From contig NZ_GG657757.1 of assembly GCF_000158955.1 (NCBI RefSeq), positions 8,494,854 to 8,558,853 of the forward strand: a stretch of 64,000 nucleotides of DNA, in the 5' to 3' direction. This document shows, piece after piece, positions 1 through 8,095 of the stretch. Numbering within the stretch: the first letter of the stretch is position 1; the number at the start of each line of letters is the position of its first letter. The notes beneath the pieces are model-generated. The model saw only the letters and a list, made by a program, of their open reading frames with translations, did not search any database and had not been told where the DNA came from. The position numbers and the translations under genes are program-made. The stretch comes from Streptomyces viridochromogenes DSM 40736. Its GTDB lineage: Bacteria > Actinomycetota > Actinomycetes > Streptomycetales > Streptomycetaceae.

Positions 1-656
1 ATCATCCGCCGACCGGGCGGGTCGCCGAAGATGGCGGAGCCGACGCTGTCCACCGCGACGATCCGCACCGGCCGGTGCCAGGAGCGGAACCAGCGGGCGC
101 AGCCCATCAGCGTGCCGGTCGTGCCGACGCCGACGAACAGCACATCCAGGAGCGGGAACCAGCGGGCGATGGCCGGGGCCGTCCTGAAGTAGTGCGCCCT
201 CCAGTTGTCGGGGTTCGTGTACTGACTCAGCCACACATAGCGGTCGTCCGAGGCGCACAGACCGCGCAGGTGGGCCAGCCGCGCGCCCAGAAGCCCGCCG
301 GTGGCGTGCTCGTCGGAGACGACGTGGACCTGACTGCCCAGGGCCTCCATCATCAGCCGGGTGGCCAGGTTGCACCGGGAGTCCGTCACGCAGACGAAGC
401 GGTAGCCCTTACTCGCCGCGATCATGCTCAGGGCCACACCGAGATTGCCGGAGGAGGACTCGACCAGGATCGAGTCCCGCCTGAGGGTTCCGCTCCGTTC
501 GGCGGCCTCCACCATCTCGGTGGCGGCCTTCAGCTTGATGGAACCGGCGAAGTTGAAGCCCTCGCACTTGAGGAAGAGCCGGTGTCCCGTCATCGGCTCG
601 AGGTCGACGTACAGGTCCTCCTCGTTGAAGGCGTGGGGGACGGATATGACAGGCAC
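1..656 (-). CDS. sbnA: SbnA-like PLP-dependent Dap synthase subunit (partial)
   Basis: Cysteine-synthase-fold enzyme cut by the left window edge; about 218 residues are present. Family role: SbnA joins O-phospho-L-serine and glutamate into N-(1-amino-1-carboxy-2-ethyl)-glutamate, the first step to L-2,3-diaminopropionate (Dap). The Schiff-base lysine is K41 in GSIKLKAA, a SSSGN phosphate loop lies at about residues 67-71, and a GVGTTGT glycine loop near residue 180. The GTG start is chosen because GAGGAG lies about six bases upstream and the product begins just before the conserved N-terminus. It ends 41 bases after the SbnB-like gene, so the two are probably co-transcribed. A plain cysteine synthase is less likely because of the SbnB neighbour. 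Confidence 0.85.
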   Translation of the reverse strand, partial: MPVISVPHAFNEEDLYVDLEPMTGHRLFLKCEGFNFAGSIKLKAATEMVEAAERSGTLRRDSILVESSSGNLGVALSMIAASKGYRFVCVTDSRCNLATRLMMEALGSQVHVVSDEHATGGLLGARLAHLRGLCASDDRYVWLSQYTNPDNWRAHYFRTAPAIARWFPLLDVLFVGVGTTGTLMGCARWFRSWHRPVRIVAVDSVGSAIFGDPPGRRM

Positions 657-697
657 GATGTTCTCCTCGTACGCCGGACGCGGGGCGGGTTCCGTCC

Positions 698-1765
698 TCA
701 GCCGTGCCGGCTCAGTTCGTGAAAGAAGTCGTCGATGACGTGCAGTTCGCCGGATCGGGCCACCTCGTCGTAGACGTAGCTGCCGACGGCGAGGTCCAGT
801 ACGCCCAGGCCGAACGGCGAGAAGACCACCGGACGGTCCGCCGGGACCGTGACGCGGCCGTCCATCACGTCGTCCAGCGTGCCGAGCAGGAAGTCGCGGT
901 TGCCGGTGAGGCGTTCGGTGAGGTGCGGCGAGGTCGAGGCCCTGAGGCAGTGGTCGATGTCGTCGACGACGTTGGTGGCGTCGAGCAGTACCTGCGGCGA
1001 GAGGTCGCGCAGCGACACGTGCAGGACCACCGGGTTGTGCCGGAACCACGACGGCTCGCTGATGTGCGGCCGGTCGGCGACCGTGGCGAAGACGATCAGG
1101 TCGCTGAGGCGGATGAGGTCCTCGGCGCTGCGGTGCACCGTGACGCGTCCGACGGCTCCGGACTGCTCCAGGTAGGTACGGAAGCCGGCCGCGCTGTCGG
1201 CGGACAGGTCGTGCACACCGATGGCGTCGAAGGACCAGCCGGTGCCCTCCAGATACGAGTGGATGTAGCGGGCGATCAGACCCGCCCCGACGAATCCCAG
1301 CCGGGCCGGGCGCGACCGTCCCCTGCTGAGCCGGTCGGCCGCCGAAGCGGCGGACGCCGCGGTCCTGGCGGCGCTGATGATCGAGCTCTCCATGCAGGCG
1401 AAGGGATAGCCCGTGGCGGGGTCGTTGAGGATGAGTACGGCGGAAGCCCGGGGGATGCCCGAGGCGACGTTGGCGGGGACGCTGGAGATCCATTTCAGGC
1501 CGTCGACCCCGCCGTCGCCGCCGAGCGAGGCGGGCAGGGCGATGATCCGCGACATCGGCCGGTCGGGGAAGCGCAGGAACGAGGACGGCGGGTTGACCGT
1601 ACGGCCGGCGCCGTGCAGACGGTACGTCGCCTCGACGACTTCCACGACGGTCTTCTCGCGGCCCTGCAGCACCTCCTTGACCTGGCTTCCGGGGATGACC
1701 GCGAAGGGCGGCACCGCGGGGGTGTCCGTCCGGGCGGTCTGCGGGACCGTGTGCACGGTGGTCAT
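698..1765 (-). CDS. sbnB: SbnB-like Dap synthase, NAD-dependent dehydrogenase
   Basis: 355-residue protein of the ornithine cyclodeaminase/mu-crystallin fold. In the SbnA/SbnB pathway SbnB oxidatively cleaves N-(1-amino-1-carboxy-2-ethyl)-glutamate to 2-oxoglutarate and L-2,3-diaminopropionate. Visible features are a substrate-region lysine in GLKWISS near residue 91 and a Rossmann motif GAGLIA at about 160-165, followed by a typical acidic strand end. Its ATG overlaps the TGA of the upstream dioxygenase gene by four bases (ATGA), which implies translational coupling. The open frame continues far upstream of this ATG, but that stretch is the out-of-frame dioxygenase gene, so the ATGA start is preferred. 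Together with SbnA it makes Dap a very likely building block here. Confidence 0.88.
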   Translation of the reverse strand: MTTVHTVPQTARTDTPAVPPFAVIPGSQVKEVLQGREKTVVEVVEATYRLHGAGRTVNPPSSFLRFPDRPMSRIIALPASLGGDGGVDGLKWISSVPANVASGIPRASAVLILNDPATGYPFACMESSIISAARTAASAASAADRLSRGRSRPARLGFVGAGLIARYIHSYLEGTGWSFDAIGVHDLSADSAAGFRTYLEQSGAVGRVTVHRSAEDLIRLSDLIVFATVADRPHISEPSWFRHNPVVLHVSLRDLSPQVLLDATNVVDDIDHCLRASTSPHLTERLTGNRDFLLGTLDDVMDGRVTVPADRPVVFSPFGLGVLDLAVGSYVYDEVARSGELHVIDDFFHELSRHG

Positions 1766-2778
1766 GCCGCTTCCCTCCCCACCTGCGGTCCGGGAAGGCC
1801 GGGACGCACGGGGTCGGCCATCGCCACCACGATGTTCCGCGGCCCCTGGTACGCCTCCCGGCTGTGCGCGGTGCGGATGTTGTCCACGAGCATCAGGTCC
1901 CCACGCTGCCAGGACCGGCGTACGGTGTGGGCCTCGTACGTCTTGTTGATCTGCTCGACGACGTCCGGGGACACCGGATCGCCGTTGCCGTGACGGGTGT
2001 TGAAGGGCAGTCCGTCCGGTCCGTACTCCTCGACCAGGAACTCCCTGACCTCGGGCGCCATCGTCCACTCGTTCAGGAACGCGATCTGGTTGAACCAGCA
2101 GAACCGGCCGGAGACCGGGTGCCGCACGACCGCATGCCGGTGCTGGCGCGTCCGCAGCGAACCGTCCGGCTGCCAGGACCAGTCGATCGCATGGGCACGG
2201 CAGTAGCCCTCGACCCCGGCGCGGTCGTCGGTGCCGAAGGACTGACCGAGCGTCGCGCCGATCCCGTCGTTGTAGGCGCGGGTGAGCAGCCAGCCCTCCC
2301 GGGCGAAACGGTCGACGAGGTCGGCCGGCAGCGCGTGCAGGACGGCGGTCGCGTCGGCCACCGCGGTGGCGCCGCCTTCGAGGGGCGGCTCCAGGCACGC
2401 GAACATCAGCAGGCCGGGGCACCGGACGGCGTAGCTGAGTTCGTGGTGCATGCACATCGGTTGGTTGGGCGGCCAGGCAGACGACGAGTAGACGCCGTCC
2501 GCGTGGCGGTCGCGCGCGGCGAACGCCTCACGCTCGGCCATGAGGTGCTCGGTCATCCGGCGGAGGACCGACTCGACGTCGGCCGGGGTGCGCAGGCCGA
2601 GGCCGCGGACGGTGAGCGCCCCGTGCTCGGCGACGAGTTCGCGCAGCACGTCCCGACGGCCGGCCACCCAGGCCGCCGCGTCCGTGGCCTGCGGGGTGCC
2701 CTCGGCGTCGAGCACCGGAAGGCCGTCCGGGGCCGGTTTCGTGGTGGCCCTGTTCTTGCCGAAGAGTGCCGACAGCAT
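1762..2778 (-). CDS. TauD/SyrP-like Fe(II)/2-oxoglutarate dioxygenase
   Basis: 338-residue protein of the TauD/clavaminate-synthase-like superfamily. The iron triad is visible as H111 and E113 in MHHELSY and the distal His at 305 in RTAHSREAY. R314, a few residues on, should hold the 2-oxoglutarate carboxylate. SyrP-type members beta-hydroxylate amino acids bound to NRPS carriers, so a plausible role is hydroxylation of the Dap (or another residue) on one of the two carrier domains encoded next door. ATG start with AGGAG upstream; 30 bases follow the adenylation gene and the stop overlaps sbnB. The exact substrate cannot be read from sequence. Confidence 0.8.
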   Translation of the reverse strand: MLSALFGKNRATTKPAPDGLPVLDAEGTPQATDAAAWVAGRRDVLRELVAEHGALTVRGLGLRTPADVESVLRRMTEHLMAEREAFAARDRHADGVYSSSAWPPNQPMCMHHELSYAVRCPGLLMFACLEPPLEGGATAVADATAVLHALPADLVDRFAREGWLLTRAYNDGIGATLGQSFGTDDRAGVEGYCRAHAIDWSWQPDGSLRTRQHRHAVVRHPVSGRFCWFNQIAFLNEWTMAPEVREFLVEEYGPDGLPFNTRHGNGDPVSPDVVEQINKTYEAHTVRRSWQRGDLMLVDNIRTAHSREAYQGPRNIVVAMADPVRPGLPGPQVGREAA

Positions 2779-2808
2779 GTCGATCTCCTCTCGTGCTCCT
2801 CGTGTCTG

Positions 2809-5295
2809 TCACGGATTTCCGTCGGTCCGGGTGTCGATCAGGCGGGCCAGGTCGGCCAGTACGGGGCGGCCGGCGAGGTCGCGAGGGGAGATCACCCGGT
2901 CCAGCGCGACCGCGAGCCGTACCGCCGTCAGGGAGGTGCCGCCCAGGTCGAAGAAGTTGTCGTCCCGGCGGATCCGTCCGGGCGGTACACCGAGTTCCGA
3001 CGCCCACTCCGCAGCGAGCCGCCGTTCGGCCGGGGTCCGCGGGGCGCCTCGGGAGTCCCGGGCCGGTCCGAGCTCCTCGGCCAGCGCCGTGAGGGCCTTG
3101 CGGTCGGTCTTGCCGTTGGCGGTGAGCGGCAGGCGGTCCAGCCGGTGGAAGAACGCCGGGACCATGTACGCGGGAAGCAGGTCCGCGAGCCGCTCCCGCA
3201 GGTCATCGGCCGTCGCCGCGCCCTCGCCCGTGCAGAAGGCGGCCAGCTGGCGGCCGTACGCCTCCGCCCCGGTCACCACGACCGCGCAGTCGGTGACGCC
3301 GGGCACGCGCAGCAGCGTGTGCTCGACCTCGCCGATCTCGACCCGGAACCCGCGGATCTTGACCTGCGCGTCCCTGCGGCCGAGGAACTCCAGTTTTCCG
3401 TCGGGGCGCCAGCGGCCGAAGTCGCCGCCGCGGTAGAGCCGCCTGCCGGGGCGGTGGGGATCGGCCCGATAGGCGAGCCGGGTGCGTTCGGCGTCGTTGA
3501 CGTAGCCACGCCCCACGCACACCCCGGAGAAGACGATGGCACCCGGGGCGCCGAGGGGCACCGGGCGCAGGTTCTCGTCGACGACGTACTGGTGGACGTT
3601 GGCGATGGGCCGGCCGAGCGGGATCCGGTCGGTGGCGGGCGCCCGGTCCATCACCTCGTGGTTGGTGTCGTCGGACGTCTCGGTCAGCCCGTAGGCGTTG
3701 ACCAGCCGCACGGCGGGGCCGGTGGCGAACCACCGGTGGACCAGCTCTCCGCGCAGCGCCTCGCCGGTGACGGACACGCACCGCAGGTCCGGCAGGTCGC
3801 GTGGGGCGCGTTCCAGTGCGGACAGGATGACGTCCAGATAGGAAGGCACCACCTGGAGGACGTTGACGCGGCCCTCGGTGATCCTGTCCAGGAACCGTTC
3901 CGCGTCGAGGACGGCCTCCTGCTCGACCAGTAGGGTCCGACCGCCCGTCAGCAGCCCCGCCAGCAACTGCCACAGCGAGATGTCGAAGCACTGCGAGGCG
4001 GTCTGTGCCACGACGGTGCCCTCGCCGATGACCAGATCGTCGATCTTGGCGTACAGGTGGTTGAGTAGACCGGCGTGCTCGCACAGCGCGCCCTTCGGCT
4101 CGCCGGTGGAGCCGGAGGTGAAGAAGACGTACGCGAGCCGATCCGCCGGTATCTCCAGGCCGAGGTCCGTTCCGTCGGTGTCCCGCTCGGTGATGTCCGG
4201 GACGAGCAGCCGCCGGGTTCCGGGGAGCGTCGCGAGCGCCCGGTCCAGCCGCGTGGTGCTGTCCGGTTCGGTGAGGACGTACGAGCAGTCGGCACGGCTG
4301 AGCATGGTGGCGATGCGCCCGGGCGGGTGCCCCGGGTCGACGGGCAGGTACACGCCACCGGCCTTGAGGACGCCGAGCACACCGGCCGCCCAGTGGAGGT
4401 CGCGTTCGGTCACCACGGCGACCGTCTCCTCGCGGCCGAGCCCCTCGGCCAGCAGGGCGCGCGCCAGCCGGTTGGCCCGCGTGTTGAGGTCCGCGTACGT
4501 CCAGCACCGGTTCCGGTGGACCATGGCGACGGCGTCCGGATGCCGGCGCACCCTCTCCTCGAACAGTTCGTGGAAACGGCGGTCCGGGAGCTCGCGGTGC
4601 GGCCCCGCCAGCCCGTCGAGCTGGAACCGGAGTTCGTCCTCGGACAGCAGGTTGCGTCGGTCATGAGGGGCGTCGGGACCTGCGGCGATCGCCTCCAGCG
4701 CGGCGAGGTGGTATCCCCCGATCCGGGCGGCGCAGTCCGCGTCCAGCAGGTCCGTCCGGTGGCGCAGGCGCAGCACGAGCCCGCCGCCCTCCTCGCCCGC
4801 CGAGACACCGAGCAGCACGCTGCCGTCCGGCGGGACGTCGACCTCGTGCCCGACGGGGGCGAACACCGCCTCGGGGCCGGTCCGGGACGGCGCGCCGGTC
4901 CCGGACGACAGCACCGCCGCCTCGGCACGCCGGGCGTCCAGCACCAGTCGGCGCCACGTGCCGGGGCCGACCGTCAGCGCGAAGGGCAGCGGCCCGGTCC
5001 GGCCCGGAACCAGGTAGCCACTGCGCACGTCCGGATCGCCGGAGAGCAGGGCGAGCACCTTCGCATGGGCCGCGAGGAGGATCGCGCCGAGCGGCACGCC
5101 GAGTTCACCGGCCCGCACACGCAGGGCCGCCAGCACACCGTCGGGGACGCTCCTGACCTGCTCGCCGGTACCGGGCACCGGCTCCTTTGCCCATCGGGGC
5201 AGTGCCGTGAAGCCGCCCTCCGCCCGGCTGGACCGGCCCTCGGCCCGGCTGTCGTGTCCGGCGGCGCGGGCGTCGGTCGCTGTCGGTGCCATCAC
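2809..5295 (-). CDS. NRPS adenylation-carrier protein with N-terminal half condensation domain
   Basis: 828 residues. Residues about 30-200 resemble the C-lobe of a condensation domain, but the HHxxxDG-bearing N-lobe is absent. An adenylation domain follows at about 225-720, with FTSGSTGEPKG (A3), FDISLWQ (A4), NAYGLTE (A5), YRGGDFG (A7) and NGKTDRK (A10). A carrier domain ends the protein, with the phosphopantetheine serine at about 788 in LGGTSL. A tentative hand alignment to PheA gives pocket residues D-I-W-Q-S-T-A-D-D-K. The acidic pair would suit a basic amino acid such as Dap, but this is inference. GTG (5295) and ATG (5292) starts are both possible; the GTG overlaps the upstream TGA by four bases and has GGAGGT upstream. 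Confidence 0.88.
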   Translation of the reverse strand: MMAPTATDARAAGHDSRAEGRSSRAEGGFTALPRWAKEPVPGTGEQVRSVPDGVLAALRVRAGELGVPLGAILLAAHAKVLALLSGDPDVRSGYLVPGRTGPLPFALTVGPGTWRRLVLDARRAEAAVLSSGTGAPSRTGPEAVFAPVGHEVDVPPDGSVLLGVSAGEEGGGLVLRLRHRTDLLDADCAARIGGYHLAALEAIAAGPDAPHDRRNLLSEDELRFQLDGLAGPHRELPDRRFHELFEERVRRHPDAVAMVHRNRCWTYADLNTRANRLARALLAEGLGREETVAVVTERDLHWAAGVLGVLKAGGVYLPVDPGHPPGRIATMLSRADCSYVLTEPDSTTRLDRALATLPGTRRLLVPDITERDTDGTDLGLEIPADRLAYVFFTSGSTGEPKGALCEHAGLLNHLYAKIDDLVIGEGTVVAQTASQCFDISLWQLLAGLLTGGRTLLVEQEAVLDAERFLDRITEGRVNVLQVVPSYLDVILSALERAPRDLPDLRCVSVTGEALRGELVHRWFATGPAVRLVNAYGLTETSDDTNHEVMDRAPATDRIPLGRPIANVHQYVVDENLRPVPLGAPGAIVFSGVCVGRGYVNDAERTRLAYRADPHRPGRRLYRGGDFGRWRPDGKLEFLGRRDAQVKIRGFRVEIGEVEHTLLRVPGVTDCAVVVTGAEAYGRQLAAFCTGEGAATADDLRERLADLLPAYMVPAFFHRLDRLPLTANGKTDRKALTALAEELGPARDSRGAPRTPAERRLAAEWASELGVPPGRIRRDDNFFDLGGTSLTAVRLAVALDRVISPRDLAGRPVLADLARLIDTRTDGNP

Positions 5296-7823
5296 TGCGC
5301 ACCTCCGCTCTCGTCGAGTGCCGGGCGGGCCGGATTCCCCGCCCAGCGGGTGTGCTCGGGGACCGTCTCGCCCTTCATGAGGAAGGAGTCCGCGGCCAGC
5401 ACGGCCCCGTCACCGACCGTCACGCCGTAGTGCACGAACGCCCCGACGCCGAGAGTGCAGCCGGCACCGAGCCGGATGCGGTCCGACTTGAACGTGCCGT
5501 CCTCCTGGGAGTGGCACTGCAGGACACTGCCCGAGTTGAGGGTGCAGTCGTCCCCGATGGCGGCCATGCGGCGCTCCGTCAGCGCGCAGCCGTCGTCGAA
5601 GACCCGCGCCCCGATCCGGACGCCCAGCAGGCGCCACACGAGGCACTTGAACGGCGTGCCGTCGAGGACGTGCAGATAGGTCTCGGACGGGACCTTCCAG
5701 TACCGCTCGCGACGCCAGAACCGGCGGTCGTAGATCGAGCAGAACAGCGGCCCCGGGGGGTGCACCGCCGTGACGGCCCGCTCGACGAGGACGTAGTACA
5801 GGAGGGTGAACGGCAGTACGACGACGTTGGCGAGCGCGAGGACCACGGTGCCGTGGGACGGGTATTTGCTCGCTGCGAGCGAGAAGAGCAGGACGACACA
5901 GAAGAAGTACAGCCATCCCGTCAGCAGGTGGCAGGCCATGGTGACGGCGTTGTGCCGGTTCTTGGCCGCGAGGCCGCGGCGCAGACCGCTGCCGTCCTTG
6001 AGGTCGTCGAAGGTGCCGTCCCGCGCCACCGACCGCGGGATCTCGAAGCACGGAGAGCCGAGAAGCCCCACGTCGTGCCGGAGCGGTCCGCTGAGGGGAA
6101 CCGCCACCTTGGTGGCGAGGAGGCAGTTGTCGCCGGTCCTGCCGCCGGCCGGGTAGGCGATCCGGTTCCCGAGGAAGTTGTGCGCCCCGATCGCGGTCGG
6201 CGACAGCCGGAACGAGGTGCTGGAGTAGTCGGCGTTCATCAGGGACAGTCCGTCCGCGACCATGGTCCCGGTGCCGACCCTGCTCAGATAGGGACTCTCG
6301 TGCTTGACCTGGGTGCCGAAGTTCGATCCGGTCTGCGCCACGGGGGAGAGCCGGTACCCGATCCAGCGCAGGTAGGGGACGATGAACGTGCTGTCGCCGA
6401 ACAGGCGGGTCAGGGACTTCCTGTTCGTCATCAGGACGATCGTCCGGTGCATGGTGTGGTGGAAGCCGAAGAGCGGGTATGTCCGTTCGGGCCGGACGAA
6501 CCTGCCCAGCAGCCGCGGCACCGTGGCCAGGACCACGAGCGCGGCGATCACGCCACCGAAGAACACGACGACCGTGACCACCAGCAGGTCGGCGTAGAGC
6601 ACCGACACCCCGCCGCCCTCCAGTACGGCGGACCCCTCCAGCATCCGGGAGAGCAGCACGTCCAGACAGCCCACGGCCAACGGCACGTACACCAGGAGAA
6701 CCGTGAGCATGAGCAGGGCGCCGTGCACCGCTCGCCGCGCGGTGCCGCACCGGCCGGGCTCCACCGCCGGGAGGTCGGCGTCCGCCGGCTGGGCCGGAGA
6801 GCCGTGCCAGTGCGCACCGTCGGGGACCGCCTGGCCGGTGTGCAGGCAGGACGCGTGCCCGAGCCTGGATCCGTCGCCGAGCCGGGTTTCGATGTCCAGC
6901 ACCGTCACCTCGCCGACGACCGCGTCCCGGCCCAGGGCGACCGGCCCTGTCTCGATCACACCGTCGACCGCGCGGTAGCAGCTGATCAGGGCGTCCTTGC
7001 GCACGAGCGCGCCGTCCCCGACGGTCAGCAGGTCGGTGCAGACCGGGACACCGCGCGACAGCATCGTCACCCCTCTGCCGATCCGCGCGCCCAGGGCCCG
7101 GAGAAAGAGGGGGTAGAGCGGCGATCCGACGAACAGGACCACCGGGCTCGACCGGATCAGTGTCTTGACCAGCCAGAACCGGAAGTAGGTGAGGCTCCAG
7201 ACGCGGAACCGCCGTGGCCTGAACCGGCCGATGAGCAGCCACTTGGCGACCACGGGCAGGGCGCACAGCACGACGAACAGCACGGCGCCGAACACGACGC
7301 TGCGCAGGTAGGCGTCGAGCAGATTCGCCTGCGCGGAGATCCATTCGTAGCCCTGGGCGGTGACGGCGCCGAGGAGAAAGGCGTAACCGACGAAGGCCAG
7401 GAGCTGGAGTGAGCCGCAGAGCACGCGGTGGGGGCGACCCGTCGGCTCTGCCGGTGCCCTCGGCGTGGGGTGTGGCGACGGGGCGGGCGTCTCGGATCGG
7501 GGTTGAGGCGGGGTGCTGTCGAGCAGTCCGGCTGCCAGCCGGCCGGCGGTCGGATGCCGGTAGACGTCGCGCATCGACACCGGCGGCAGGTCCGGCTGTT
7601 TCCTCACCCGCGCGCAGAAGTGCGCCATCACCAGGGAGTCGGCACCGAGGTCGTCGAAGAAGTGGCTGTCGAGCGGCACCTCGTCCAGGTGCGCGACCTC
7701 AGCCAGCAGCCCGGCCAGCCGCTCGGCGACGACGGACACCGCGACGGGCTCCGGCGGCGCTTCACGGGCCCGGTTCTTCTCCACGAGGTCCCTTCTCGCC
7801 TCCTGGAGTTGCTGTCCCGTCAT
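5292..7823 (-). CDS. Carrier domain fused to Pls-type membrane/left-handed beta-helix terminal module
   Basis: 843 residues. A carrier domain sits at about 28-90 with the modified serine at 63 in LGADSL. A long membrane-associated module follows: several hydrophobic segments interleaved with three blocks of hexapeptide-like repeats (roughly 255-335, 470-590 and 735-830). This is the layout of the NRPS terminal domain of epsilon-poly-L-lysine synthase (Pls), which in that enzyme joins monomers iteratively through the side-chain amine. Here the adenylation domain is on the next gene instead of being fused at the N-terminus. ATG 7823 is preferred over GTG 7841 because GAGGGGG lies five bases upstream. 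First gene of the operon; its stop overlaps the next start. Condensing activity is inferred from the family. Confidence 0.85.
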   Translation of the reverse strand: MTGQQLQEARRDLVEKNRAREAPPEPVAVSVVAERLAGLLAEVAHLDEVPLDSHFFDDLGADSLVMAHFCARVRKQPDLPPVSMRDVYRHPTAGRLAAGLLDSTPPQPRSETPAPSPHPTPRAPAEPTGRPHRVLCGSLQLLAFVGYAFLLGAVTAQGYEWISAQANLLDAYLRSVVFGAVLFVVLCALPVVAKWLLIGRFRPRRFRVWSLTYFRFWLVKTLIRSSPVVLFVGSPLYPLFLRALGARIGRGVTMLSRGVPVCTDLLTVGDGALVRKDALISCYRAVDGVIETGPVALGRDAVVGEVTVLDIETRLGDGSRLGHASCLHTGQAVPDGAHWHGSPAQPADADLPAVEPGRCGTARRAVHGALLMLTVLLVYVPLAVGCLDVLLSRMLEGSAVLEGGGVSVLYADLLVVTVVVFFGGVIAALVVLATVPRLLGRFVRPERTYPLFGFHHTMHRTIVLMTNRKSLTRLFGDSTFIVPYLRWIGYRLSPVAQTGSNFGTQVKHESPYLSRVGTGTMVADGLSLMNADYSSTSFRLSPTAIGAHNFLGNRIAYPAGGRTGDNCLLATKVAVPLSGPLRHDVGLLGSPCFEIPRSVARDGTFDDLKDGSGLRRGLAAKNRHNAVTMACHLLTGWLYFFCVVLLFSLAASKYPSHGTVVLALANVVVLPFTLLYYVLVERAVTAVHPPGPLFCSIYDRRFWRRERYWKVPSETYLHVLDGTPFKCLVWRLLGVRIGARVFDDGCALTERRMAAIGDDCTLNSGSVLQCHSQEDGTFKSDRIRLGAGCTLGVGAFVHYGVTVGDGAVLAADSFLMKGETVPEHTRWAGNPARPALDESGGAQ

Positions 7824-8019
7824 GGAGACCCCCTCGGCCACCTGCTGTCGCGTGCTCTGCCTCGCTAAGGGGTACGTAGCCAGGCAGCCGAGAGATGCGA
7901 TGTCCGGGCATTCATCTCAGATCGTGAGCGGACGTCTCACCAGATGACGGTCCTCTTCGCGTGGGGTGAAAGGATTCAAGCATCCCTCGGAACTGTGAAC
8001 GACTCCGCTGCCGCGTCCC

Positions 8020-8048
8020 TTGACGGCCCTGTGCGATCTCCCTAAATT
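8020..8048 (+). promoter_or_regulatory. Promoter of the alpha-L-rhamnosidase gene
   Basis: TTGACG (8020-8025), a 17-base spacer, then TAAATT (8043-8048). This matches the housekeeping sigma-70/HrdB consensus well for a GC-rich genome and stands 48 bases before the GTG start. Confidence 0.7.
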
Positions 8049-8058
8049 CCCCTCTACC

Positions 8059-8070
8059 TAAAACGTTTCA
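8059..8070 (+). promoter_or_regulatory. LacI-family operator-like palindrome
   Basis: TAAAACGTTTCA is a near-perfect palindrome around CG, of the TGAAACGTTTCA type bound by LacI/GalR-family repressors. It lies 10 bases after the -10 box, where a bound repressor would block transcription. No LacI gene adjoins it; the only one in the window, at 50.5-51.6 kb, has a different operator. Confidence 0.6.
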
Positions 8071-8095
8071 CCTCCCGCAGGAAACGGAGACGACC

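Larger units (their letters stand above)
7824..8095. promoter_or_regulatory. Divergent intergenic region, Dap operon / GH78
   Basis: 272 bases between two divergent units. The rightward half holds a clear promoter and operator for the rhamnosidase (listed separately). For the leftward biosynthetic operon I see no convincing -35/-10 pair. I also see no iron box of the TTAGGTTAGGCTAACCTAA type, which argues against simple DmdR-type iron control. Confidence 0.6.

Noticed and set aside
698..2455. A 585-residue fused reading frame covering sbnB and upstream sequence
   Set aside because: The N-terminal part is an arginine-rich out-of-frame reading of the dioxygenase gene; the ATGA overlap gives the true sbnB start.
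1..7823. Reading the SbnA/SbnB-NRPS operon as an ordinary siderophore cluster
   Set aside because: No iron box in the promoter region, no siderophore exporter or receptor seen, and the Pls-type terminal module points to a polymer or oligomer. The left edge is cut, so this is not excluded completely.
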